Notes under the pieces: generated by a model | The model's database searches: none | What the model was told of the DNA's origin: nothing | The model's input: only the letters and a program-made list of their open reading frames with translations | Program-made: the position numbers and the translations under genes | From: UBA3537 sp045561735 | GTDB lineage: Bacteria > Bacteroidota > Bacteroidia > Flavobacteriales > Flavobacteriaceae | Direction of reading: 5' to 3' | DNA: 64,000 bases | Assembly: GCA_045561735.1 (NCBI GenBank) | Contig: JBJKXC010000027.1 | Location: 95,778 to 159,777 of the forward strand | Shown here: positions 33,784 through 42,299 of the stretch, one piece after another | Position numbering within the stretch: position 1 is the stretch's first letter | Layout: every line of letters starts with the position of its first letter

Positions 33784-35172
33784 TTATTTGCCAATACAGA
33801 AATTAGCAAAGATATTGCCTAATAAATCGTCTGTAGAAATTTCGCCTGTGATGAGGCCAAAATGATGCAAAGCCTCACGGATATCAATGGCCATGAGATC
33901 GCCTGATAGGCCAGCATCAAGTCCCGCTTGCACATTTTGAATGCTTTTTAAGGCTTCGCCCAAAGCGTCGTAATGACGGGCATTTGTAATAATAGTATCG
34001 TTGTTACGTAACTTTCCCGTTTGCACCAAGCTTAGAAGCTTGGATTTGAGTACCTCCACGCCTGCCCCTGTTTTGGCACTAAGTGCTATAGGCTGAAGAT
34101 TTGAAAACAATGCTACCACTTCATCCGCATTGGCTAGATCCATTTTATTTAAAACCAATAAACATTCGGTATCTGGATGCTTGTCTTTGGTCACTTGCAT
34201 AGCATTTAAAGGCTCGGCGCTATTTGTCTTTGAGATACTGGAAACATCTACTAATTGTAAAATAACTTGAGATTGGGCCATTTTCTCAAAAGTTTTTTCA
34301 ATACCAATAGATTCAACGGTATCATCCGTTTGGCGGATACCTGCTGTATCAATAAAGCGGAATTTAACCCCTTCAATGATTAATTCGTCCTCAATTGCAT
34401 CTCTGGTAGTGCCTGAAATATTACTTACAATGGCCTTGTCTTCATTTAATAGCGCGTTTAAAAGTGTAGATTTTCCAACGTTGGGTGCCCCAACAATGGA
34501 TATTGGCACCCCATTCTTTATGACATTACCCGTTGAAAAAGAATCCATAAGGTATTTCAGGACATCTTTGATACGCTTTAAAAGTGCTTCAAATTGCTGG
34601 CGGTCTGCAAAGGCCACATCTTCTTCGGAGAAATCCAATTCTAATTCAATAAGTGATGCGAAATTGAGCAGTTCGGCCCGCAAAGCTTTAATTTCTGAAC
34701 TAAAACCACCACGCATTTGCTGCAAGGCAATTTGATGGGCCGCAGCGCTGTCACTGGCAATGAGATCGGCCACGGCTTCCGCTTGGCTTAAATCCATTTT
34801 TCCTTGTAAAAAAGCCCGCAAAGTAAACTCTCCAGGTGTCGCAGCGCGACATCCCTTACGAATGAACAATTGCAAAATTTCGTTTTGAACATAATGGCTG
34901 CCATGACAAGATATTTCAACTACATCTTCGCCAGTATAGGATTGTGGGTTTTTAAACAAACTTATTAAAACTTCGTCTAAAATCCTTCTACCATCAACAA
35001 TATGTCCTAAATGAATGCTGTGTGTGGGCTGCGCAGTTAGTTTTTTATTATGAATAGATTTAAACAAGTCTTCTGAAATGCCAATGGCCTCAGGCCCAGA
35101 CACCCTTATAACTGAAATGGCGCCAGTACCCGTTGGTGTGGCCAGAGCAATGATCGTGTCTTGATGATGCAT
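33784..35172 (-). CDS. mnmE: tRNA uridine-34 modification GTPase MnmE
   Basis: 462 residues, normal for MnmE/TrmE. With MnmG it builds the cmnm5U/cmnm5s2U modification at the wobble position. N-terminal folate-binding domain begins DTIIALATPTGTGAISVIRV; the G domain (about 225-370) has G1 GAPNVGKST, G3 DTAGIRQTDD and G4 NKMD; the C-terminal helical domain ends in FCIGK, the catalytic cysteine motif. Its start lies 15 bp downstream of a TACTTTTG box. Monocistronic; divergent from the TlpA-like gene. Confidence 0.97.
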   Translation of the reverse strand: MHHQDTIIALATPTGTGAISVIRVSGPEAIGISEDLFKSIHNKKLTAQPTHSIHLGHIVDGRRILDEVLISLFKNPQSYTGEDVVEISCHGSHYVQNEILQLFIRKGCRAATPGEFTLRAFLQGKMDLSQAEAVADLIASDSAAAHQIALQQMRGGFSSEIKALRAELLNFASLIELELDFSEEDVAFADRQQFEALLKRIKDVLKYLMDSFSTGNVIKNGVPISIVGAPNVGKSTLLNALLNEDKAIVSNISGTTRDAIEDELIIEGVKFRFIDTAGIRQTDDTVESIGIEKTFEKMAQSQVILQLVDVSSISKTNSAEPLNAMQVTKDKHPDTECLLVLNKMDLANADEVVALFSNLQPIALSAKTGAGVEVLKSKLLSLVQTGKLRNNDTIITNARHYDALGEALKSIQNVQAGLDAGLSGDLMAIDIREALHHFGLITGEISTDDLLGNIFANFCIGK

Positions 35173-35186
35173 TTCTTATTTTTTTA

Positions 35187-35194
35187 CAAAAGTA
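35187..35194 (-). promoter_or_regulatory. -7 box of mnmE
   Basis: TACTTTTG on the minus strand (TAnnTTTG), with CTTA 19 bp upstream as a weak first element. Confidence 0.45.
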
Positions 35195-35255
35195 TTAATA
35201 TTCTCTCAAATCATAAGATTGTCAAATTTTATTTATTTTTACGAAAAATTAATCC

Positions 35256-36401
35256 ATGTTTAGATCTTCTCTTTTTTTTGCTGCGGTTGTATTGTGTCTC
35301 TTTTCAGCATGTGAATCCAACACAGCTTCTGAAAACGAATTTATCATAAGCGGTGAAGCTAAAGGCGTTTTCAATGGGATTCGCGTTTATTTAAAAACCA
35401 GTGAAAATGGCCAGAAAGGAAGCGCTACTGATACAGCCATAGTTGCCAATGAAGCCTTTGAATTCAAAGGCAATATTAAAGGGGCTGAAATGCGTATTTT
35501 AACCATTGATGGGATTGTAGGGCAAACGGCACTGGTGCTTGAGCCCGAACAAATTGAAGTGACTATCTACAAAGACAGCATCTATAAATCAGATGTTCGT
35601 GGTGGAAATAACAATATCATTTTTAATAACTACAAAAATGGATATCAAGCCTTGGTTGAAAAAGTGAATAGTTTACGTCAAGCATATGTACTTTCACAAG
35701 GCAATGCCGATGCCGTTAGGAAAATTCAGGAAAGCAACACAGTTTTAAGATTAGAATTAAAAAACTTTGGACTCAATTTTTTAAAACAAAATCCAGATTC
35801 TGATTTTTCATTGATGTTATTGGATGGTATTATTGGACAAAAAGGCTTTGATGCCAAAATGGCTTTAGAGGTATTTGAGCTGATGCCCCAGGCATTGTTA
35901 AATAAGTCTACAAATACTATAATGGCGCAAAAGATCAAGGCTAAAATCAATACTGCACTAAATACTTTTGAGGTCAAAGTTGGGGTTAAAGCGCCAGATT
36001 TTACAGCACCCAACCCAGAAGGTGAAATGATTACGCTTAGCAAAATACTTGGAAAAGTGACCATCCTCGATTTTTGGGCCTCTTGGTGTCGTCCATGCCG
36101 CATTGAAAATCCAAACTTTGTCAAAATTTACGACCAATACCACGCTAAGGGTTTAGAGATTATCAGTGTATCCTTAGATCGAAATAACCAGAAGCAACGT
36201 TGGGTTGAAGCGATTGAAAAAGACCAACTTAACTGGTACAATGTGTCCAATTTAAAATTCTGGCAAGACCCATTGGCTCAGCTTTACAATGTCTCTTCAA
36301 TTCCAGCGACTTATATTCTTGATGAAAAAGGCATAGTTTTAGCGACCAAACTTCGAGGCGCTGCATTGGAGACTAAAATTGCCGAACTTTTAGAGAATTA
36401 A
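35256..36401 (+). CDS. TlpA-like thioredoxin-fold lipoprotein
   Basis: 381 residues. Lipoprotein signal with lipobox FSAC (Cys19), so it faces the periplasm. Residues 25-230 form the DUF4369-type N-terminal domain and helical linker common in Bacteroidota TlpA-like proteins (EFIISGEAKGVFNGIRVYLK). The thioredoxin/AhpC-TSA domain spans about 250-375 and carries DFWASWCRPCRIENP with the redox pair Cys-Arg-Pro-Cys. The cis-proline region VSSIPATYILD is present. It likely reduces or isomerises disulfides outside the cytoplasm. Its last 4 bp overlap the convergent rhomboid gene. Confidence 0.88.
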   Translation: MFRSSLFFAAVVLCLFSACESNTASENEFIISGEAKGVFNGIRVYLKTSENGQKGSATDTAIVANEAFEFKGNIKGAEMRILTIDGIVGQTALVLEPEQIEVTIYKDSIYKSDVRGGNNNIIFNNYKNGYQALVEKVNSLRQAYVLSQGNADAVRKIQESNTVLRLELKNFGLNFLKQNPDSDFSLMLLDGIIGQKGFDAKMALEVFELMPQALLNKSTNTIMAQKIKAKINTALNTFEVKVGVKAPDFTAPNPEGEMITLSKILGKVTILDFWASWCRPCRIENPNFVKIYDQYHAKGLEIISVSLDRNNQKQRWVEAIEKDQLNWYNVSNLKFWQDPLAQLYNVSSIPATYILDEKGIVLATKLRGAALETKIAELLEN

Positions 36402-37039
36402 AGTTTACCATTCCACTTTAAAAACATTAATAAGAAAATGGGCGCTACCAAAAGCAGCACCATCCACATATGGAATTCCAATATCCAAGGTGCTAAAATT
36501 AAGGTGATGATATAGCCGCCGACAGCCCCTCCAAAATGTGCGTCATGGCCTATATTACCCAATTTTGTTTTCATGCCATAAATAGAGAATAACAAATAGC
36601 CAACTCCAATGAGATAGGATGGAATCGGAATGGGAATAAAATAAATAAACATTTTCATACCAGGATTAAGCAAAATAGACGCATACACAATGCCAGTCAC
36701 TGCACCACTAGCCCCAACCGCTGTATAATAGGGTTCCCTTTGATGAAAGTAAAAAGACAGTAAATTACCTGCAATGAGGGAGGTTAAGTACACAAAATAA
36801 AAACTTACAACTCCCAATTCATAAATAACAATTTCTGCAAAAAAATAGAGCGTCAACATATTGAAAAGAAGGTGCTGAAGGTCGACATGAAGAAATCCAG
36901 AGATTAAAGCACGTTTGAAATCTCCATTTTGAAGGGCTTTTATGTTAAATTTATAGCGGTCAAAAAAAGCAGCGTCCTTAAACCCCCGCATAGAAATTAA
37001 AATATTGGTAATGATAATAATAAGCAGATGTGGGTGCAT
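36398..37039 (-). CDS. Rhomboid-family intramembrane serine protease
   Basis: 213 residues, six predicted hydrophobic segments. Active-site Ser lies in VGASGAVTG (about residues 107-115) and the catalytic His in HDAHFGGAVGGY near 165-176. FLHVDLQHLLFNMLTLYFF holds the conserved H-x-x-x-N region of the second helix. Rhomboids cleave transmembrane proteins within the membrane; the substrate is unknown. Monocistronic, overlapping the end of the TlpA-like gene by 4 bp and divergent from the LpxL-like gene. Confidence 0.92.
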   Translation of the reverse strand: MHPHLLIIIITNILISMRGFKDAAFFDRYKFNIKALQNGDFKRALISGFLHVDLQHLLFNMLTLYFFAEIVIYELGVVSFYFVYLTSLIAGNLLSFYFHQREPYYTAVGASGAVTGIVYASILLNPGMKMFIYFIPIPIPSYLIGVGYLLFSIYGMKTKLGNIGHDAHFGGAVGGYIITLILAPWILEFHMWMVLLLVAPIFLLMFLKWNGKL

Positions 37040-37070
37040 AGATAAGAGATGTTAATTCGTCTAAATAAAG

Positions 37071-37078
37071 TATCTTTG
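37071..37078 (+). promoter_or_regulatory. -7 box of the LpxL-like gene
   Basis: TATCTTTG, about 24 bp before the ATG at 37102. The upstream element is not clear. Confidence 0.45.
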
Positions 37079-37101
37079 TGCTGTAAAATTAAGCTTAATT
37101 T

Positions 37102-37974
37102 ATGCAATTGCTGTCCTTTGTTCTCATTTATCCTTTTTTATGGGTGGTTTCTTTACTGCCTTTTCGGCTCTTGTATGCGCTATCGGATGTCATATATGTA
37201 TTTTTATATCGGATATTTGGTTATCGCAAACAAACGGTTATGGCCAATTTAAAATTGGTGTTTCCAAACAAATCAGATGCCGAACGCAAACGCATTGCAA
37301 AAAAGTTTTACCACCACCTTTGTGATATGATATTGGAGGCCATTAAATCTATGAACATTCGTTTTTCAGATATGAAAGAACGATTTAAATTTACCAATAT
37401 TGAACTAGTTCAAGACCTAGAAAAACGCAATAAAAGCATTGCCATGATGTGTGCCCATTATGGAAGCTGGGAGTGGATCTTTATACTTCAAGCCTATACC
37501 AGCCATAAAACCTTTGCGATCTACAAGCGTCTCAATAACAAGTATTTTGATGCCATGGTTCGCAAAATTAGAGCTCGCTATGATTCCTATTTGATAACAA
37601 CTAAAGAAGCCGTAAAAGTCTTAACTGAAAATAAGGAAAAAGGGTTGTTAACGATCAATGGCTTTGTAGCCGATCAAAGTCCAAAAAAACACAAAGCTTT
37701 TCATTGGAATGCGTTTATGGGCATTGAAGTCCCCATGTACACAGGCGCAGAAATGCTGTCCAAAAAATTAGACCTTACTGTTGTTTTTTTCTCTGTCAAA
37801 CGTGTAAAACGTGGGTTTTACGAAACCACGTTTCAGACGCTAACTGAAACCCCCAAAGACTTTGACGACTATGAAATTACAGATCAATTTACAAAACTTG
37901 TTGAAAAGCAAATTTATGAAGCCCCGGAGTACTACTTGTGGACCCACAAGCGTTGGAAACACTGTAAAGAATAA
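37102..37974 (+). CDS. Lipid A biosynthesis acyltransferase (LpxL/HtrB-like)
   Basis: 290 residues, LpxL/LpxM-type lysophospholipid acyltransferase. A hydrophobic N-terminal segment (about 3-33) anchors it in the inner membrane; NLKLVFPNKSDAERKRIAKKFY is the usual early block. Catalytic His-x4-Glu lies in HYGSWEW at about 119-125. GFVADQSPKKHKAFHWNAFMG and the C-terminal PEYYLWTHKRWKH are conserved in the family. It adds a secondary acyl chain to lipid A. The chain specificity cannot be read. Converges on glmM with a 6-bp gap. Confidence 0.9.
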   Translation: MQLLSFVLIYPFLWVVSLLPFRLLYALSDVIYVFLYRIFGYRKQTVMANLKLVFPNKSDAERKRIAKKFYHHLCDMILEAIKSMNIRFSDMKERFKFTNIELVQDLEKRNKSIAMMCAHYGSWEWIFILQAYTSHKTFAIYKRLNNKYFDAMVRKIRARYDSYLITTKEAVKVLTENKEKGLLTINGFVADQSPKKHKAFHWNAFMGIEVPMYTGAEMLSKKLDLTVVFFSVKRVKRGFYETTFQTLTETPKDFDDYEITDQFTKLVEKQIYEAPEYYLWTHKRWKHCKE

Positions 37975-37980
37975 TTTCCG

Positions 37981-39363
37981 TTAAGAAAAGGGTTTTAATT
38001 CGGCAATAAATCGATCTGCCAATGCATCTGCCTGTGCCTGTGAAGGTGCCTCTGTGTAAATTCTGATAATGGGCTCAGTGTTACTTTTTCTAAGGTGGAC
38101 CCAAGAATCTAGAAAATCAATTTTTACACCATCAAGCGTTGTTAGTGTTTCATTTTGATAGGATTTTTCCATAGTAGATAACAAAGCATCTACATCAATA
38201 CTTGGATTTAAATCGATTTTTTTCTTACTCATGAAATACAAGGGATATGTTTTTTTGAGGTTACTTACGGACATTTGTTTTTCAGCCAAAAGACTTAAAA
38301 ATAAGGCAATACCAACCAAGGCATCCCGACCGTAATGAGATTCTGGAAGAATGATACCGCCATTACCCTCACCGCCAATGATGGCGTTGTTAGCCTTCAT
38401 GGCCGCAACAACATTGACCTCTCCAACAGCGCTGGCTGTATAGGTTCCACCATGCTTGACTGTGACATCACGTAAAGCCCTCGTTGAACTCAAATTACTG
38501 ACTGTATTTCCCTTAGTATGACTCAAAACATAATCGGCACAAGCTACCAAAGTATATTCCTCTCCAAAAAGCACACCTTTTTCATCCATAAAAGCCAAAC
38601 GATCTACATCGGGGTCAACGGCAATTCCGAAATCGGCACCCGTACTCAAAACTTTTTCAGATAAATCTGTCAAATGTTGTTTTAGAGGTTCAGGATTGTG
38701 TGGAAAATGGCCATTAGGCGTGCAATGCAAATTAATGGGCGTTACACCTAAGCGTTCTAATAATTTTGGTACAACGATACCACCCGAAGAATTAACGCCG
38801 TCTACAACCACTTTAAATCGGCTTTTGCGTATGGCTTCAATTTTTACCAAATCTAAATCTAATACCGCATCAATATGCAAATCAAAATAAGCGGTATTTA
38901 CACTCATCTTTCCAAGTGCATCAATATATGAAAAAGTAATATTTTCAGAGGCTGCTAAATCCAAAACGCGTTGGCTGTGTTTCGCGCTTAAAAACTCACC
39001 ATTTGCATCAAACAACTTTAGGGCATTCCACTGCTTAGGATTGTGACTGGCGGTTAAAATAATACCACCGTCTGCATGTTCCATTGGCACTGCAATTTCA
39101 ACAGTTGGTGTGGTAGATAAATTTAAATTGACTACATCAATTCCCATTCCAATAAGGGTGCTTATAACTAAATTTTGAATCATTTCCCCAGAAATTCTTG
39201 CATCTCTTCCAATGACAACAGAGTAATTATTTTGGTTGCGTTGCTCCTTGATCCACATCCCATATGCAGCAGCAAATTTCACCACATCGATGGGAGTTAA
39301 ATTGTCTCCCAAACTCCCACCAATAGTACCACGAATTCCAGAAATTGATTTAATTAGGGTCAT
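37981..39363 (-). CDS. glmM: Phosphoglucosamine mutase
   Basis: 460 residues, alpha-D-phosphohexomutase family. It begins IKSISGIRGTIGG and has the phospho-serine loop TASHNPKQWNALKL near residue 100, the metal loop DPDVDRLAF near 253, the sugar-binding GEGNGGIILPE and the C-terminal phosphate site RKSNTEPIIRIYTEA. In Bacteroidota this protein is annotated as GlmM, converting glucosamine-6-phosphate to glucosamine-1-phosphate for peptidoglycan and LPS. Another phosphohexose mutase activity is possible. Monocistronic. Confidence 0.88.
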   Translation of the reverse strand: MTLIKSISGIRGTIGGSLGDNLTPIDVVKFAAAYGMWIKEQRNQNNYSVVIGRDARISGEMIQNLVISTLIGMGIDVVNLNLSTTPTVEIAVPMEHADGGIILTASHNPKQWNALKLFDANGEFLSAKHSQRVLDLAASENITFSYIDALGKMSVNTAYFDLHIDAVLDLDLVKIEAIRKSRFKVVVDGVNSSGGIVVPKLLERLGVTPINLHCTPNGHFPHNPEPLKQHLTDLSEKVLSTGADFGIAVDPDVDRLAFMDEKGVLFGEEYTLVACADYVLSHTKGNTVSNLSSTRALRDVTVKHGGTYTASAVGEVNVVAAMKANNAIIGGEGNGGIILPESHYGRDALVGIALFLSLLAEKQMSVSNLKKTYPLYFMSKKKIDLNPSIDVDALLSTMEKSYQNETLTTLDGVKIDFLDSWVHLRKSNTEPIIRIYTEAPSQAQADALADRFIAELKPFS

Positions 39364-39445
39364 TTTAAAAATTTTGTGTAAATATAAGATTTCAAATTCG
39401 TTTTTGAGACTTTAATGCTAAGCACTGAAAAATTCATTAAAAATT

Positions 39446-41551
39446 TTAACTGATATAGTTCCAAATATTTTTATATGTTCCCATGGCCACATAAGTGGCA
39501 TTAATGGGACGGTTTTTTGATAAAATCAGTTTGGGATCTTCTTTTAAAATATTTTTAGCCGATTCTCGCGCAATGCCTAAAAGTTCCTTATCTTGAATGA
39601 TGTTGGCAATTTTTAGCCTTAAAACACCACTTTGTTGGGTCCCCATCAAATCGCCTGGCCCTCGAAGTTTCAAATCTACCTCTGCAATCTCAAAACCATC
39701 TCCAGAACTTACCATTGTTGCCATTCTGGTTTTACTGTCGTTGCTAAGTTTGGAGCTTGTCATCAAAATACAATAGCTTTGTTCCGTACCACGACCTACC
39801 CTGCCCCTTAATTGGTGTAATTGGGATAGACCAAAGCGCTCGGCACTTTCAATAACCATTACAGAAGCATTAGGGATATTTACACCAACTTCAATAACAG
39901 TTGTAGCTACCATTATTTGTGTTTCTCCTTTGATAAAACGTTGCATTTCATAATCCTTATCCGCAGCCTTCATTTGTCCATGAACAATGGATATTTGATA
40001 CGCCGGCATTGGAAATTCTCTAGAAATACTTTCATAACCATCCATTAAATCTTTAAAATCTAATTTTTGACTTTCATTTATTAGTGGATAAACAATGTAA
40101 ATCTGTTTGCCTTTTTGTATTTCATCTTTTATAAACCGAAATACCTTGAGTCGGTTGCTGTCATAGCGATGAACTGTTTTAATGGGTTTTCTTCCAGGGG
40201 GTAATTCATCAATGATTGAAATGTCCAAGTCACCATAGATAGACATCGCCAAGGTTCTTGGAATAGGAGTTGCAGTCATGACCAAAACATGAGGTGGTGA
40301 GGTGTTTTTATGCCAAAGCTTACTGCGTTGCGCTACACCAAAGCGGTGTTGTTCATCAATGATAGCCAATCCTAAATTTTTAAACTTCACTTTATCTTCC
40401 AAAACTGCATGGGTACCCACCAAAATATGCAAACTCCCGTCCTCAAGCTGGCTGTGAATTTGTTTTCTTTCAGCGGTCTTAGAAGATCCCGTTAGTAAGG
40501 ATATCTGAATTCCAATGGCATCACAAAGTGTTTTAAGCCCCGTGTAATGTTGAATAGCTAAAATCTCTGTTGGGGCTATCATTGTCGCTTGAAAGCCATT
40601 GTCAATGGCAATTAACATTGCCATAAAAGCTACAATGGTTTTTCCGGAACCTACATCCCCTTGCAATAATCGGTTCATTTGTGCATTGCTGCCCATATCA
40701 GCACGAATTTCTTTGATGACACGTTTTTGAGCCAGAGTCAAGTCAAATGGCAAGTGGTTGTTGTAGAAAGTATTAAAATTTACACCCACATCTTCAAATA
40801 CAAAACCTTTAATCTTCACTTTATGGACTAAATTTTTATAGATCAACTGCAATTGAATAAAAAACAATTCTTCAAATTTTAGTCGGAATTCCGCCTTAGC
40901 CAATAGATTTTGATTTTTTGGGAAATGAATGTTTAAAAGCGCTTCATTTTTAGAAATCATTTTATAATGATTCAGAAGTGATTCTGAGAGCGATTCTTCA
41001 AATTTTCCATTGAACTGAAGAAATAATTGTTCCATCAATTTACATATGACACGATTGGAGATTCCACGATTTCCCAAGGTTTCGGTGGAGGGATAGAGCG
41101 GCTGAATGGCGGTTCTTAATCCTTTGTCAAATTCCGATTTTAACTCCATGTCTGGATGTGGCATGCTGAAAGTGCCGTTGAACCAATTGACCTTACCAAA
41201 TACAACATAAGTTTCGTTTATTTTTAAGTTTTCTCTAATCCATTTATGACCGCGAAACCAAACCAATTCGATCTGAGCGGTTGCATCTTTAAAAGTGGCC
41301 ACCATACGCTTGCCACGCTTCTGTTGGATTTCTTTAAAGCCTGTAATTTGACCAACAATTTGAACTTCAGAATTATTGCGCTGTAAACTATTGATATTGT
41401 AAAATTGAGTCCGATCGATATAACGATTTGGAAACAAATGCAACAAATCTTGATAGGTGTGAATGCCCAATTCTGATCGCAGCAAAGACGCGCGGTTGGG
41501 CCCTACGCCTTTTAGATAATCGATAGATGTTTGGAGGACAGCATCGGCCAT
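39446..41551 (-). CDS. recG: ATP-dependent DNA helicase RecG
   Basis: 701 residues, normal for RecG, which remodels stalled replication forks and Holliday junctions. N-terminal wedge/OB domain (about 55-160) with VQIVGQITGFKE; helicase motif I LLQGDVGSGKTIVA near 285-298; motif II DEQHRFG; motif III TATPIPRTLA; the C-terminal QLRGRVGRG and GPGDLMGTQQSG. Starts 4 bp after the stop of the upstream hypothetical gene, so they are cotranscribed. Confidence 0.97.
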   Translation of the reverse strand: MADAVLQTSIDYLKGVGPNRASLLRSELGIHTYQDLLHLFPNRYIDRTQFYNINSLQRNNSEVQIVGQITGFKEIQQKRGKRMVATFKDATAQIELVWFRGHKWIRENLKINETYVVFGKVNWFNGTFSMPHPDMELKSEFDKGLRTAIQPLYPSTETLGNRGISNRVICKLMEQLFLQFNGKFEESLSESLLNHYKMISKNEALLNIHFPKNQNLLAKAEFRLKFEELFFIQLQLIYKNLVHKVKIKGFVFEDVGVNFNTFYNNHLPFDLTLAQKRVIKEIRADMGSNAQMNRLLQGDVGSGKTIVAFMAMLIAIDNGFQATMIAPTEILAIQHYTGLKTLCDAIGIQISLLTGSSKTAERKQIHSQLEDGSLHILVGTHAVLEDKVKFKNLGLAIIDEQHRFGVAQRSKLWHKNTSPPHVLVMTATPIPRTLAMSIYGDLDISIIDELPPGRKPIKTVHRYDSNRLKVFRFIKDEIQKGKQIYIVYPLINESQKLDFKDLMDGYESISREFPMPAYQISIVHGQMKAADKDYEMQRFIKGETQIMVATTVIEVGVNIPNASVMVIESAERFGLSQLHQLRGRVGRGTEQSYCILMTSSKLSNDSKTRMATMVSSGDGFEIAEVDLKLRGPGDLMGTQQSGVLRLKIANIIQDKELLGIARESAKNILKEDPKLILSKNRPINATYVAMGTYKNIWNYIS

Positions 41552-41555
41552 GAGA

Positions 41556-42074
41556 TTATTTCAAAAAAATTGAAACTTCTTCCTTTAGAAAAACCAATGC
41601 CATTTCTGGTGTAACTTTACAATTGGAAAGCGCTGTCAACAGCAAAGGGCGCAACTCTTGGGCCGATTCAACAGTCTCATCATCACAACCTAATATAATT
41701 TGAATAGAATTATTTTTTGCCGCTGAAATCATGCGCCAGCAAGGATCTGAAACATAAATTTGTTGCGATAAATTATGTGTATATTCTTGTTCAATAGTTG
41801 AAATCAGCAAATCTTTATAGGCTTGTGTTTCATTTGCAATGGGATCCACACGCTTTAAAAGGTGGTGGGCTGCAATGCGCTCTAAGAATAAAGCCAGTCG
41901 CTCATAGGCTTGTAACCGCACCGGCATGACCTCTTTTTGTAAAGATTGGGTTAAAACGAAATTTCTACGATTATTTTCGTTGTCTGTATGTTCTCTAAAA
42001 AATAAAAATGCAATCGCACCTGTAACAAGTGCTGGAATGCAGTAAATGAGAAGTCCTAAAATTTCATCACCCAT
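41556..42074 (-). CDS. Conserved hypothetical membrane-anchored protein
   Basis: 172 residues. One N-terminal transmembrane helix (about 6-25, LLIYCIPALVTGAIAFLFF), then a soluble helical domain containing VMPVRLQAYERLALFLERIA and EYTHNLSQQIYVSDPCWRMI. I know this as a recurring Bacteroidota family of unknown function but cannot name it safely. Only 4 bp separate it from recG, so the pair is an operon; no function follows from that. Divergent from the uvrD/pcrA gene across a 225-bp gap. Confidence 0.75.
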   Translation of the reverse strand: MGDEILGLLIYCIPALVTGAIAFLFFREHTDNENNRRNFVLTQSLQKEVMPVRLQAYERLALFLERIAAHHLLKRVDPIANETQAYKDLLISTIEQEYTHNLSQQIYVSDPCWRMISAAKNNSIQIILGCDDETVESAQELRPLLLTALSNCKVTPEMALVFLKEEVSIFLK

Positions 42075-42299
42075 AAATTTTGTATTGAATTATTGCCTAC
42101 TAAATTAATGATTTTAAAGCGAACTTACCACACTGATAAAAAGATCGTTTTAAAATTCTTTAATTACTGTAAATACCTCTCATGTTTAAAGAAGTATATA
42201 GGCGATAAATCATTCTTATAATTGTTTATAATTATTCGTTAAACTGCATATAAAACCGAATTACATTACTTAATTTCACACATTCAAAAAACAGTTTAT

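Noticed and set aside
42075..42299. Possible RNA gene or operator in the 225-bp divergent gap, with repeated TTATAATT
   Set aside because: Only AT-rich sequence with a short direct repeat; no stable fold or convincing promoter pair.
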